64,000 bases of DNA from Phycisphaerales bacterium UBA7800 (GCA_002480565.1 DLCK01000072.1:13049-77048), one strand, 5' to 3'. Positions 1 to 8,037 are shown, counted from the stretch's first letter. Translations and numbers: made by a program. The notes: generated from the sequence alone by a model not told the origin.

Positions 1-83
1 GGAACAAGCAGTTTTTAATTTTGTCTGAAACAATGCCTGTGACCTGAAAACCAAAATCAAAAAAGTTTTTTCTTTCTCTGACC

Positions 84-118
84 TTGGCGTTCTTGGCGTC
101 TTGGCGGTTCAAACAAAA
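84..118. repeat. Dispersed repeat arm (TTGGCGTCTTGGCGGTT type)
   Basis: The sequence is built from repeated CTTGGCGT words ending in TTGGCGGTT, just downstream of the BMC-P gene. Almost the same arm recurs at 55830-55855, where a matching inverted arm lies about 80 bp away. Here the partner arm would lie left of the window or is missing. It does not look coding. Confidence 0.6.
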
Positions 119-119
119 T

Positions 120-449
120 TCATTTAAGTTTCACGTCACCGACGACGGCTTCGTCGACGATGCCCACGATCACGGCATCCGTTGGGACCTGTTTCATTCC
201 CTCTGCCATGCGAGCGCTGGAGCCTTGGGAGATCAAGACGAGTTGCCCCGTCCCACAGCCCAGGGGGTCCAATGCGACAATCGCACGACCGGTTGGCTCA
301 AAGCCTCCCGCGCCGGCCTCACCATTGGCACCTTCGACCGCATCGGAATAGGCCACCTTCAAAGGTTCAACAATCAAGAGCCGCTGGCCATTGATGGTCT
401 TGTCTTTGACGGAGGAAACAATATGTCCTTTGATGCGTCCGAGAAACAT
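120..449 (-). CDS. BMC-P microcompartment vertex protein (EutN/CcmL family)
   Basis: This 109-residue protein belongs to the EutN/CcmL/BMC-P family, whose members form pentamers that cap the vertices of microcompartment shells. The family start is clear: MFLGRIKGHIVSSVKD, followed by GQRLLIVEPL. The middle holds the VALDPLGCGTGQLVLISQGSSAR stretch typical of the family, and the end holds the DAVIVGIVDEA strand. The length is about normal for a single-domain BMC-P. It is the last shell gene visible at the left edge and lies 54 bp downstream of a BMC-H gene on the same strand, so it is probably in one operon with the genes up to pduL. Planctomycete BMC operons often carry several BMC-P paralogues, so others may lie beyond the left edge. 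The family assignment is firm; the substrate of the compartment cannot be read from this gene. Confidence 0.93.
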   Translation of the reverse strand: MFLGRIKGHIVSSVKDKTINGQRLLIVEPLKVAYSDAVEGANGEAGAGGFEPTGRAIVALDPLGCGTGQLVLISQGSSARMAEGMKQVPTDAVIVGIVDEAVVGDVKLK

Positions 450-503
450 GGCAAGTTCCAGTTACGAGTTACAGGCTTAAACATCACGCTTTTTGAAAGT
501 CGA

Positions 504-767
504 TCAGACTTTGGCGACGTCGTCGTGGGGCCGTGCGATCACGTGAACGCTAAGCACTTCACCGACGCGACGGGCTGCTTCGGCACCGGCATCGACGCCT
601 GCCTTGACGGCTGCGACATCACCTTCGACGGTAACGCAGACCATGCCTGAGCCGACTTTGTTCTGCGAGACGAATTTGACGTTGGCAGCTTTGAGTGCTG
701 CGTCAAGACCTTCGATCGCGGGGATCAGACCTTTGGTTTCAATCATTCCGAGTGCTTGCTGTGCCAT
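504..767 (-). CDS. BMC-H hexameric shell protein (first paralogue)
   Basis: This 87-residue single-domain BMC-H protein forms hexagonal tiles of the microcompartment facets. The start MAQQALGMIETKGLIPAIEG is the classical N-terminus, and the protein ends with RVGEVLSVHVIARPHDD. The pore loop reads KVGSGM, the common small-residue pore. The gene follows acetate kinase (about 200 bp gap) and precedes the BMC-P gene. A good ribosome-binding site, AGGAGTCATCAAA, precedes the ATG. It is very similar to the paralogue at 2610-2903 and differs from it mainly in lacking the lysine/alanine-rich C-terminal tail. Two or more BMC-H tiles per operon is usual and lets the shell mix pore types. Confidence 0.95.
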   Translation of the reverse strand: MAQQALGMIETKGLIPAIEGLDAALKAANVKFVSQNKVGSGMVCVTVEGDVAAVKAGVDAGAEAARRVGEVLSVHVIARPHDDVAKV

Positions 768-967
768 TTTGATGACTCCTGCTTTTTAAGCTTGTTGGCT
801 TGTTAGTGTTTGTATTTGTCTGCTTGCAAAACCAGAACCTCAGAATGACCTGATGAGTGCCTAAGGCCAAAAGGATGTAAAACCCTTAAGCGTTCTTCCA
901 GGCCACCCTGAGATTCATGGGGACGTTTTGTTTTCCATGTGGTTTTGCATGGTTGTTTCAATTCTGT

Positions 968-2164
968 TTACGCTTCGTTTAAGACATCAAATGTCTGACG
1001 AGCGACAATGAGTTCTTCGTTGGTAGGTACGACCCAAATCTGAGTCGTACTGTCTGCTGCATGAATCGCCGTTTCGCAATTTCCGTTGGCCGACTCGTTC
1101 TTGGCGTCATCGAGTTTGATGCCTGCAAAATCGAGATTGGCACAGATGGCTTTGCGAATGGCTTTGCCGTTTTGCCCGATACCACCTGTGAATACCAAAG
1201 CGTCAGCACCGTTGAGAACCGCCAGGTAGGACCCGACATAGTGCCGACAGGATTCGACAAAGGCATCGACTGCGAGTTTGGCTTTGGCGTTTCCTGCCTT
1301 GGCCGCTTCTTCGACTTCTCGCATGTCACTGCTTACGCCACTGATGCCAAGCAAGCCTGACTCTTTACCGAGTTTGTTCCAGATGGTCTGAAGGTCCAGA
1401 CCAGATTCCGGGGTCAAGAGTTTGAGCAATGCAAAGGCATCAAAGTCGCCAACGCGCGAAGCATGGAACGTGCCCGACTGGGCAGTCATGCCGAAGCTGT
1501 TGGCCATACTCTTACCGTCTTGGATCGCGCAGATTGAACAGCTACCACCCAGGTGACAGTTAATCACCTTGGAAATGTTGCTGTCGATTTCTGGCATCCG
1601 CGTGGCAATGAAGCGATGCGATGCACCATGGAACCCGTAACGTCGGATGCCAAGTTTTTCGGTCCATTCATAAGGAATGCCGTAGACCTGGCGAGACATC
1701 GGGATCGACTGATGGAAAGCCGTTTCAAAGGCTGCCACCTGCGGGATCGATGGCAACTGTTTGGCGAAAGCTTTCATGGCAGCGATGTACGGTGGATTAT
1801 GAGCTGGAGCGACATCTGCAAAATCCTGCATGGTGTCGATCACGTTTTGATCCACTTTCACCGCACCACTGATCGGGCCACCGTGAACCGCTTTGAAGCC
1901 GATGGCATCCACTGCATCAATCGAATCGATCACGCCAAGGTTTATCAGTTCCTTGAAATGAAAGTCGATGGCTACTGCATGATCGGCCAAGTCGACAACC
2001 CCCTTGTTGGATGCATTGTCCGTCTTGATTGACCAGTTGCTTTGACCTAACCCAAGGCGATCAGCAGCACCTTCTGCAAGGACTGTTTCGTGATCGCCGG
2101 GCACAAGGTCATAGAGCTTGTACTTAAAGCTGGTCGAACCGAGATTGGCAACGAGAATCAACAT
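968..2164 (-). CDS. ackA: Acetate/propionate kinase in the BMC operon
   Basis: Acetate kinase turns acyl phosphate plus ADP into acetate (or propionate) and ATP. In BMC pathways it follows the PduL acyltransferase. The first strand is LILVANLGSTSFKYKLYDL, the phosphate-binding start of the family. Later come YGFHGASHRF, INCHLGGSCS and the ATP-side VFTGGIGQNG, with TNEEL near the end. The usual HLGNG motif reads HLGGS here and HGTSH reads HGASH, so it is a somewhat divergent member. I placed the start at the ATG at 2162-2164 (398 residues) because the upstream extension to 2221 (MGFCTSN...) precedes the conserved first strand and has no family counterpart. It sits between BMC-H genes. Whether it acts inside the shell is unknown; no encapsulation helix is obvious. 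Confidence 0.93.
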   Translation of the reverse strand: MLILVANLGSTSFKYKLYDLVPGDHETVLAEGAADRLGLGQSNWSIKTDNASNKGVVDLADHAVAIDFHFKELINLGVIDSIDAVDAIGFKAVHGGPISGAVKVDQNVIDTMQDFADVAPAHNPPYIAAMKAFAKQLPSIPQVAAFETAFHQSIPMSRQVYGIPYEWTEKLGIRRYGFHGASHRFIATRMPEIDSNISKVINCHLGGSCSICAIQDGKSMANSFGMTAQSGTFHASRVGDFDAFALLKLLTPESGLDLQTIWNKLGKESGLLGISGVSSDMREVEEAAKAGNAKAKLAVDAFVESCRHYVGSYLAVLNGADALVFTGGIGQNGKAIRKAICANLDFAGIKLDDAKNESANGNCETAIHAADSTTQIWVVPTNEELIVARQTFDVLNEA

Positions 2165-2243
2165 GGGGATAAAGGTTCCCAAAGGGGTAAAAATACGGTA
2201 ATTTGAGGTACAAAACCCCAAAACGGCAACTTTTCAATATCTA

Positions 2244-2504
2244 TCAAAAACCGTCAACGAGTGAATCGTGCGGACGGGCGATCACATGAGCGGAAACCAA
2301 TTCCCCCACACGGGCGGCAGCTTCGGCACCGGCGTCGACAGCAGCTTTGACGCTACCGACATCACCTTTGACCATGACAGTGACATAAGCGCCACCGATG
2401 GGAACCGTCTTTACGAGAGTGACGTTGGCTGCTTTGAGCATCGCGTCAGTTGCTTCGACCAATGGGGTTTGGCCACGTGTTTCAATCATGCCAAGTGCGT
2501 CCAT
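2244..2504 (-). CDS. BMC-H shell protein with a variant pore (second paralogue)
   Basis: This is an 86-residue BMC-H shell protein with the usual ends: MDALGMIETRGQTPLVEATD and RVGELVSAHVIARPHD. It differs from the two neighbouring BMC-H proteins at the pore loop, which reads VPIGGAYVTVMV instead of KVGSGMV, so the hexamer pore should have a different lining (Ile-Gly-Gly-Ala). In established BMC systems, paralogous hexamers with different pores allow different metabolites through. The gene is 105 bp downstream of the third BMC-H gene and 79 bp upstream of the acetate kinase start. The ribosome-binding site is TAGGAG, 6 nt before the ATG. Confidence 0.94.
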   Translation of the reverse strand: MDALGMIETRGQTPLVEATDAMLKAANVTLVKTVPIGGAYVTVMVKGDVGSVKAAVDAGAEAAARVGELVSAHVIARPHDSLVDGF

Positions 2505-2590
2505 GGCAGTTCTCCTAAGGCATCACGTTGGATGCGTCATTTTGAGTTAATACTTTTTACAAATAACTGTGACACTGCGTGTCGCTGATG

Positions 2591-2610
2591 CGCTAAACCG
2601 CAAGCAGTTT
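2591..2610. repeat. Short palindromic repeat, CGCTAAACCGCAAGC type
   Basis: A 20-bp word CGCTAAACCGCAAGCaGTTT ends at the first base of the stop codon of the adjacent BMC-H gene. The core can fold as AAACnGC-AA-GCGGTTT; this copy has one mismatch in the stem. Near-identical copies lie at 3001-3020 and 11372-11391, so this is a dispersed family. Confidence 0.75.
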
Positions 2611-2903
2611 TATTTGGCGGCTGCCTTTTTGGGCTTGGGCAGAACTGCTGGCAACTCGTCATGCGGACGTGCAATGACATGCACACCGACGACGTCGCCG
2701 ACGCGACCTGCTGCTGCTGCACCTGCTTCGACTGCAGCCTTGACTGCTGCGACATCGCCGGTGACAAAGCCTGTGACCATGCCGCTACCAACCTTGTCCC
2801 AACCCACGAACTGAACGTTCGCAGCTTTGAGCATGGCGTCGCTGGCTTCGATCAAGGCGACTAAGCCCTTGGTTTCGACCATTCCGATTGCTTGTTGTGC
2901 CAT
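2610..2903 (-). CDS. BMC-H shell protein with a basic C-terminal tail (third paralogue)
   Basis: This BMC-H protein starts MAQQAIGMVETKGLVALIEASD and has a KVGSGMV pore loop and the family end RVGDVVGVHVIARPHDE. A short tail follows, ELPAVLPKPKKAAAK, which the other two paralogues lack. Such tails usually project from one face of the hexamer; a role in cargo contact or shell assembly is possible but unproven. The start was set at 2903 because AGGAGAATCAAA lies directly upstream as a strong ribosome-binding site. A longer reading from 2933 would add ten residues without family similarity. The gene follows pduL by about 125 bp, a gap that contains a copy of the AAACCGC palindromic repeat. Confidence 0.95.
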   Translation of the reverse strand: MAQQAIGMVETKGLVALIEASDAMLKAANVQFVGWDKVGSGMVTGFVTGDVAAVKAAVEAGAAAAGRVGDVVGVHVIARPHDELPAVLPKPKKAAAK

Positions 2904-3000
2904 TTTGATTCTCCTGATTACCGATCCTGGCATGGACGTTTACCAAACGTTGGTGCTGGCAAACTCTCGGTAACTAACGGTGTTTGAAAGTTATTTGAAG

Positions 3001-3020
3001 CGCTAAACCGCAAGCGGTTT
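3001..3020. repeat. Short palindromic repeat, CGCTAAACCGCAAGC type
   Basis: A perfect copy of the 20-bp element, AAACCGC-AA-GCGGTTT with the flank CGCT, lies 8 bp past the pduL stop codon. Its position between pduL and the next shell gene suggests an RNA hairpin in the operon transcript, possibly affecting processing or stability. No U-tract follows on the minus strand, so a classical terminator is unlikely. Confidence 0.75.
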
Positions 3021-3028
3021 AAGTCAGA

Positions 3029-3727
3029 TTATTTTTTTAACAGTTCCATCCGGGTTGCGGTTCCCAGATCACAGGCATTGCCTTCGTCGGTGTCGATATG
3101 CACTTCAAGTTTGACCTTGGGATGCTCACGCACCAGCATGTTGTCGAAGGTGACGCCGCATGGCCCGTCAATTTTCAGTTGCATGTAATCGCCGTCCTTG
3201 ACACCAAAGTGAGCAAGGTCGTCAGGATGCATATGCACGTGACGTTCAGCACGGATCACGCCCTGCTGCAAGGTGACCGAACCGTAGGGTCCGACCAGTG
3301 AACAGCCGGCTGTACCTGCATGATCACCACTGGTCTTCAGTGGCAACTTGATCCCCAGGTACATGCCATCGGTATAAGACAGTTCGACCTGCGTGTAATT
3401 ACGAGTGGGGCCAAGGATTCGGACATTGGGGATCATGCGGTTCCGTGGGCCGATGATGTTGACCTGCTGCTCGGAAGCGAATTCGCCATCCTGGTAAAGG
3501 TCTTTGAGTTTGGTGAGTTTGGCACCGGGGCCAAAGAGTTTTTCAAGGTCTTCCTGAGTCACATGAATATGACGAGCAGAGACATTGACCACCAACGGGT
3601 TTGGACCCCCGTTATGGGATTGGGGTTTGTAGAATTGATCGACACTGTTACCGAGTTTGGCCTTGAGGGCTTCGCGGACGAGTGATTCGATTTTGGTCCG
3701 ATCGATATTGCTATTTATCGTGCTCAT
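3029..3727 (-). CDS. pduL: PduL-type phosphate acyltransferase of the BMC
   Basis: PduL moves the acyl group from acyl-CoA to phosphate, recycling CoA inside microcompartments. The 232-residue protein shows the two family halves: LVVNVSARHIHVTQEDLEKLFG near residues 46-67, then VIRAERHVHMHPDDLAHFGVKDGD and LEVHIDTDEGNA in the second half. The HIH and HVHMH histidines match the metal-binding site of the family. Residues 10-27 (IESLVREALKAKLGN region) look like the short amphipathic encapsulation helix carried by PduL proteins, followed by a linker. It is the first visible gene of the operon. The order pduL, shell genes, acetate kinase, shell genes fits the planctomycete-type BMC described for L-fucose/L-rhamnose breakdown, but the aldolase and aldehyde dehydrogenase that would confirm the substrate are not in this window. 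Confidence 0.95.
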   Translation of the reverse strand: MSTINSNIDRTKIESLVREALKAKLGNSVDQFYKPQSHNGGPNPLVVNVSARHIHVTQEDLEKLFGPGAKLTKLKDLYQDGEFASEQQVNIIGPRNRMIPNVRILGPTRNYTQVELSYTDGMYLGIKLPLKTSGDHAGTAGCSLVGPYGSVTLQQGVIRAERHVHMHPDDLAHFGVKDGDYMQLKIDGPCGVTFDNMLVREHPKVKLEVHIDTDEGNACDLGTATRMELLKK

Positions 3728-3776
3728 GTCCGAATCATAGCACCCTAAGGAACCTTTTGCAATATTTTGGAATGTT

Positions 3777-4292
3777 TTGACAGAAAATTATCATTCGGTG
3801 GAAAACTCCGATGATTGCTGGCTTATAAACCATACTTACAATATACTATATCCATCTAATATAAAATTACTTAGGCTATATTTTGAAAAGCATACCGTCC
3901 GAATAACAATCCTGCTGATTCTTGCAGTTTATCCTGGATACCTTTTGTATTCTCGATATATCACCCCAAACCGCAGCATTATACCGATCCCATTTTCTTC
4001 AAATTCATGGCTCTGGGCTGATACTCAAACTCGAGGCTACATGCTCGACGACCTGCTTAAACACCATACATTAGAGCAGCAGACAGTGGACTACATCTTG
4101 GATTTACTTGGACAACCTGACCGCGATTTCGACGATCCAAACAACAGCCAACGGCACCTGATCTATAATCTTGGATGGCGTCATACCAACCCGCATGCAC
4201 TATTGAAATTTGAGTCGGTTTCTTTTTTGAAGTTGACCATTGATGAGTCTGACAAAGTCGTGAACGTTGTTGTTTTCAAGGATGCCATTTGA
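3777..4292 (+). CDS. Hypothetical single-pass membrane protein, AT-rich
   Basis: I do not recognise this 171-residue protein. It has one clear membrane segment, ITILLILAVYPGYLLYSRYI (about residues 43-62), and then a soluble domain facing outwards or inwards. The soluble part, DDLLKHHTLEQQTVDYILDLLGQPDRD followed by LIYNLG and LKLTIDESDKVVNVVVF, resembles the small BamE/SmpA-like fold (helix-helix, LG.P, strand, strand), but this is only a pattern impression. The start shown is a TTG; the GTG at 3798 is an alternative. The gene is visibly richer in A+T than its neighbours and stands alone between the BMC operon and an acidic-protein gene, so recent acquisition is possible. Confidence 0.6.
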   Translation: MTENYHSVENSDDCWLINHTYNILYPSNIKLLRLYFEKHTVRITILLILAVYPGYLLYSRYITPNRSIIPIPFSSNSWLWADTQTRGYMLDDLLKHHTLEQQTVDYILDLLGQPDRDFDDPNNSQRHLIYNLGWRHTNPHALLKFESVSFLKLTIDESDKVVNVVVFKDAI

Positions 4293-4512
4293 AAATTTCC
4301 TATCCACGACGAGCCATAACAATTGATGGCAGATCAAAAACTGACACGGACTTTGCCAAGCGGGTTGTACAGATGATAAAATTGACTTAAAGTACATCAG
4401 TTAAGTTGGTTGAATCGACCGGCTTCGGCATGGCGCTCAGGGTCACCTGTTGCGATCTTAATTCTCAGAGACACATTTTCTTGCCGCGGAATCACAGGGC
4501 AGGAGGTCCACG

Positions 4513-6099
4513 ATGGCCAAAATGGAATTTTACAGCCAGGAAGAAGCCGCCACGAAACTCGGGGTGGATGAAGCCGCGCTCAAACAGTTGGTCTCACGTG
4601 GAGAGCTACAGCCCTTCCGCGACCGTGATAAACTGCTCTTTAAACGACAACAAGTTGATGCCTTGGCTGCACGTGACGAGTCCATGGGAGACTCCATCGG
4701 ACTCTCGGCAGGCACCGATGAATTCTCACTTGACGAGACCGGCACACTGGGCAATCTGAGCCTCGGCGAAACCGGCGATCTGTCCATTGCAGGTGGCGAT
4801 GACACCGGAATGATTTCACTTGATGACTCAGGTGACACCGGCATCATCCCACTGACTGACTCTGGCGATACCGGAGCAATCAACCTTGATGACTCAGGCG
4901 GAACCGGCGTACTACCTCTTGCCGACACCGGCCTGGGTGAAACCGGCGACCTCTCAACTACAGCAGGTAATACGTCTGTCCCCTTGTCTGATACTGGTAA
5001 ATCAGATGATGGCTCGGACATCGGCTTGTCCGCAACAGGTCTTGGTGACAGCGGGATCGGCCTTGATGCCACCGGCGCCGGAACCGGGCTGGATGATATA
5101 GGCTTAAGCGAAATTGGATCAGGTCTTGACGCCAACACTGCCGGGTCAGGCACATTGAATCTGAGCCTGGATGACACGGATGGTGATATCAAGCTCACCA
5201 GCAATGATGAATCCAATCTGGACATTGATCCCAAAGAAGGTTCCAGCGGTCTTGGACTGGCTTTGGATGACCTTGGCGGTTCTGCTGCTGGTGCTGATTC
5301 ATTGAATCTCGATGGCAACAATTCAGGCTCAAAAGAAGACATCAAGTCATCCACTGGTATCAGTGTCTTTGATGCTGGTGAAGTTGATGAAGCCGACCCC
5401 ATGGCTGCGACTATTGTCAATAACGCTGGTATTTCCGATGACGATGATTTGTCGCTGGACTCAGTAGGCTCGGGTAGTGGACTACTGGATCTGACTCGTG
5501 AAAGTGATGACACTTCGCTGGGTGCCGAGTTACTTGACGAAATCTATCCCACCGGTGGCAGCGCCGCTGGCGAAAGCATTTCCGATTCACGCATGGATAC
5601 AGCTGCCGGTTCATCTGGCGTGTTTGACGGTGCAGTGACATTGGAAGCCTCACATACTGATGCGTCTGCGATGAGCTCAGGCACCTCTGCTGCCACTGGC
5701 ATGGGTGACACCGGCATGGACGATACCGCTGATGGCACCGCCATTGCCGCTGCAGAAGTCATCGACGAAACCGTTGCCGCAACCGAAACAGTCATCGAAG
5801 CAGCTGCCGTGGACAGACGTCCGCCAGCCGCTGCTCCCTCCGGCGCCAACATGGTCCCCGCTGAACCGTTCGATCCGGCATGGAGTGGCTTTTCCTCAGG
5901 CATGCTCTTCGTCGCATCCGTTGCACTTGTAGGCATCTTCATGGTATTGGTCTCCGCCCTTTTTGGTGGCACCAGCGTCTTGGTTCCACTGGTCGCAAAA
6001 AATGCCAACTCACTGTACATCTACTCAGGTGGATTACTTGGCATCGGCATCCTCTTTGGGATCATCGGCATGGTCATTGGCCCCAAACTGGCCAAATGA
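4513..6099 (+). CDS. HTH-domain membrane protein with a long acidic repeat region
   Basis: The first 55 residues, MAKMEFYSQEEAATKLGVDEAALKQLVSRGELQPFRDRDKLLFKRQQVDAL in outline, are an excisionase/MerR-type winged helix-turn-helix. Residues 56-450 are a low-complexity acidic stretch full of short DSGDTG, LGETGDLS and LDDTGG units. The end (about 460-528) carries two membrane helices around GMLFVASVALVGIFMVLVSALF and GGLLGIGILFGIIGMVIG. So the N-terminal DNA-binding-like domain would face the cytoplasm, tethered through a disordered acidic linker. A strong GGAGGT ribosome-binding site precedes the ATG. The gene lies 87 bp upstream of the decarboxylase gene, which also has a long acidic tail. 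Function is unknown; a membrane-tethered regulator or a protein-protein adaptor using the HTH fold are both possible. Confidence 0.8.
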   Translation: MAKMEFYSQEEAATKLGVDEAALKQLVSRGELQPFRDRDKLLFKRQQVDALAARDESMGDSIGLSAGTDEFSLDETGTLGNLSLGETGDLSIAGGDDTGMISLDDSGDTGIIPLTDSGDTGAINLDDSGGTGVLPLADTGLGETGDLSTTAGNTSVPLSDTGKSDDGSDIGLSATGLGDSGIGLDATGAGTGLDDIGLSEIGSGLDANTAGSGTLNLSLDDTDGDIKLTSNDESNLDIDPKEGSSGLGLALDDLGGSAAGADSLNLDGNNSGSKEDIKSSTGISVFDAGEVDEADPMAATIVNNAGISDDDDLSLDSVGSGSGLLDLTRESDDTSLGAELLDEIYPTGGSAAGESISDSRMDTAAGSSGVFDGAVTLEASHTDASAMSSGTSAATGMGDTGMDDTADGTAIAAAEVIDETVAATETVIEAAAVDRRPPAAAPSGANMVPAEPFDPAWSGFSSGMLFVASVALVGIFMVLVSALFGGTSVLVPLVAKNANSLYIYSGGLLGIGILFGIIGMVIGPKLAK

Positions 6100-6186
6100 C
6101 CTGAGACTGACAAAAGATTAGACACATTTAACCATCAAAAATACGGATGGGTTGCGCAAGCCGTTCCCTCGTGATAAAATCCCCCT

Positions 6187-7659
6187 ATGCTCAGCCCACA
6201 CGCCAAATCCGAGTGGACGACCATCTTTGCGATTGGTGTCCTACTATCAGTAGCCGCAGTCATTACCGGATGGTGGTGGGTCTCGATCCCAGTGATGATC
6301 GCCACAATCTGCCTGATCCTCTTTTTCCGTGATCCGGATCGACCCATCCCCACGCAAAGGGGCATCATGGTCAGCCCCGCTGATGGCAAAGTTTCATCCA
6401 TCCATGAAGTCGAATTCTTCGAACCCTTCAACGGCCCGGCAACCTGCGTCCGTATCTTCCTAAGCGTCTTCGATGTTCACATCAACCGATCACCCATTCA
6501 CGGTGTGGTCACCTCCATCACCCATAAACCCGGTGAACATCTCAACGTCCTCAACCCCGAATCCGCTGAGGTCAATGAGTCAAATCTCATCATTCTTGCC
6601 CACCCTGTCAGACGCGACACCATTGCTGCCATCCGACAGGTCGCTGGGCTTTGTGCCCGCACCATCTGCTGCACCGTCAGCACCGGTTCGGTCATCCAAC
6701 GCGGCCAACGCTTTGGCATTATCAAACTCGGTTCAACCACCGAACTGTACATCCCCGCCCGATTCAATCCACAGGTTGTCGTCGAGCAAGGACAATATGT
6801 CTACGGCGGATCAACCATCCTGGCGAATATCAATATCGGCCCTGTCCGTGAAGGTGAAGAAGACGAAGACGGCACAACACCTTCAGCAACGGAGGCCACC
6901 ACTGATTCAACGATAGAGTCCGACGATCAACAAGTCACTGCTGTGGATGCCGCTATTGCGACCGCTGCGGTTGTCACTGCTGCGAATGCAGCCACTACGC
7001 CGGATGAAGAAGATTCCACCGAAGATCAGGTCGAATTAGCAGAAGAAACCGTCACTGAACCCCAGGACGATGACAATCAAGCGACTGATGAGCTTGAAGC
7101 AATCTCCTGTGACCAGGACGATGCTGACGCTGAAGAAGACGAGTCTGAATCGGATGATGCTCAAGTGCAAGAGGAAGACGAATCTGAGGACGATGATCAA
7201 GAGGCATCAGACGAAGACCAGTACGAAGAAGAAGTCGAAGAAAATGACGACTCTCTAGAAGAAGATGACGAAGACTTAGATGATTCAGACTACGTTGAGG
7301 AGCCCGACGCCGAAGTCCTCGAAGAAGAATCCGACGAATCTGAAGAAGAGGATGAAGTAGAAGATCAAGTCCTTGAGGAAGAAGAAGTCGAGGAAGATAT
7401 CGACGACGACGAAGAAGAAGAATCCGTTGAAGAGGATGACGAATCAGACGAAGACGCGTTAGACGAAGAGTCGGATGAGGATAACTCAGAAGACGAAAAT
7501 GATACTGAGAATGAAGAAGACGACTCCGAATCGGATACCGATGAAGACGTTACCGACGAAGCATTAGAAGACGAAGAAGAATCCGATCCCCCCTCTTCTG
7601 CCAAGTCTAAAGGCAAAAGCAAAACGGCTGACGAAGACGATAGCCCAATGCTGTTTTGA
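6187..7659 (+). CDS. psd: Phosphatidylserine decarboxylase (short type) with an acidic C-terminal tail
   Basis: The first ~215 residues form an archaeal-type (short) phosphatidylserine decarboxylase proenzyme, which makes phosphatidylethanolamine at the cytoplasmic membrane. Visible features are two N-terminal membrane segments (about residues 11-47), FFRDPDRPIP, VSPADGKVSSI, FLSVFDVHINRSPIHG and IKLGSTTELYIP. Gly182-Ser183 in LGST is the expected self-cleavage site that generates the pyruvoyl group. Unusually, the protein continues for ~270 more residues: first an alanine-rich piece (about 250-275), then an almost unbroken Asp/Glu/Ser tail to the end, DDSPMLF. Family members normally end near residue 215. 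The reading frame has no break and codon use stays acidic throughout, so this is a real extension, not a frameshift. No pssA gene is adjacent. Confidence 0.88.
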   Translation: MLSPHAKSEWTTIFAIGVLLSVAAVITGWWWVSIPVMIATICLILFFRDPDRPIPTQRGIMVSPADGKVSSIHEVEFFEPFNGPATCVRIFLSVFDVHINRSPIHGVVTSITHKPGEHLNVLNPESAEVNESNLIILAHPVRRDTIAAIRQVAGLCARTICCTVSTGSVIQRGQRFGIIKLGSTTELYIPARFNPQVVVEQGQYVYGGSTILANINIGPVREGEEDEDGTTPSATEATTDSTIESDDQQVTAVDAAIATAAVVTAANAATTPDEEDSTEDQVELAEETVTEPQDDDNQATDELEAISCDQDDADAEEDESESDDAQVQEEDESEDDDQEASDEDQYEEEVEENDDSLEEDDEDLDDSDYVEEPDAEVLEEESDESEEEDEVEDQVLEEEEVEEDIDDDEEEESVEEDDESDEDALDEESDEDNSEDENDTENEEDDSESDTDEDVTDEALEDEEESDPPSSAKSKGKSKTADEDDSPMLF

Positions 7660-8037
7660 TGCATACATCCAGACAGAAAATCGAGAAGCGCTTTCGGGAC
7701 TTTCCGGGCTTCGAGAAGGCGTCCGCGGCGTACAGGTCTCCTACAATTCACCGGTGAGTGGCCATCGCTGCACGAGTTTTTTTTGTCCATCCATACTGCA
7801 CGGCGCGGACGGGGTTGCAATGCACAAGGATGACATCGCCCCTGAACCGATGCCTTTTTATCTTGTTTGAAAAGCACAGTAAACAGCGATGCCATGAACT
7901 CGACAAGGGGTCCGGGGAGCGGAAGCTCCCTGGCCAGCGAATCCTTGTGTGATCACTTCGATGCCGACCTACAGATTTTGTGAAGGAGTCAAAAAAACAA
8001 CCACTGATTCGTGAGACATTGACAGCTTATTCGCTTG
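7660..8037. other. Convergent intergenic region, GC-rich, with hairpins
   Basis: This 378-bp gap lies between the 3' ends of the decarboxylase gene and the binding-protein gene. It is more GC-rich and structured than other gaps: a GAAGC...GCTTC hairpin around 7688-7718, a T8 run at 7779-7786, and a strong hairpin at 7903-7948. I find no convincing protein gene. Known RNAs (tmRNA, RNase P RNA, SRP RNA) do not match by eye. Confidence 0.4.
7903..7948 (+). ncRNA. Strong GGAA-loop hairpin, possible structured RNA or terminator
   Basis: ACAAGG at 7903-7908 pairs with CCTTGT at 7943-7948. Inside this, GGGAGC (7915-7920) pairs with GCTCCC (7925-7930) around a GGAA tetraloop, with more GG/CC pairs in between. 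No U-tract follows on either strand, so it is not a standard terminator. It could be part of a small RNA transcribed across the convergent gap. Confidence 0.3.

Noticed and set aside
4530..5513. A 327-codon open frame on the minus strand, rich in Ser and Pro
   Set aside because: It is the antisense reading of the acidic repeat region of the 4513-6099 gene; it has no ribosome-binding site and no family similarity.
7690..7720. Short similarity to the RNase P RNA P4 core (TCCGGGCTTCG)
   Set aside because: Only 11 bases match; the other conserved RNase P regions are missing.
7365..7895. A serine-rich 176-codon frame on the minus strand
   Set aside because: Its serine run is the reverse of the Asp/Glu codons of the decarboxylase tail; no start signal.
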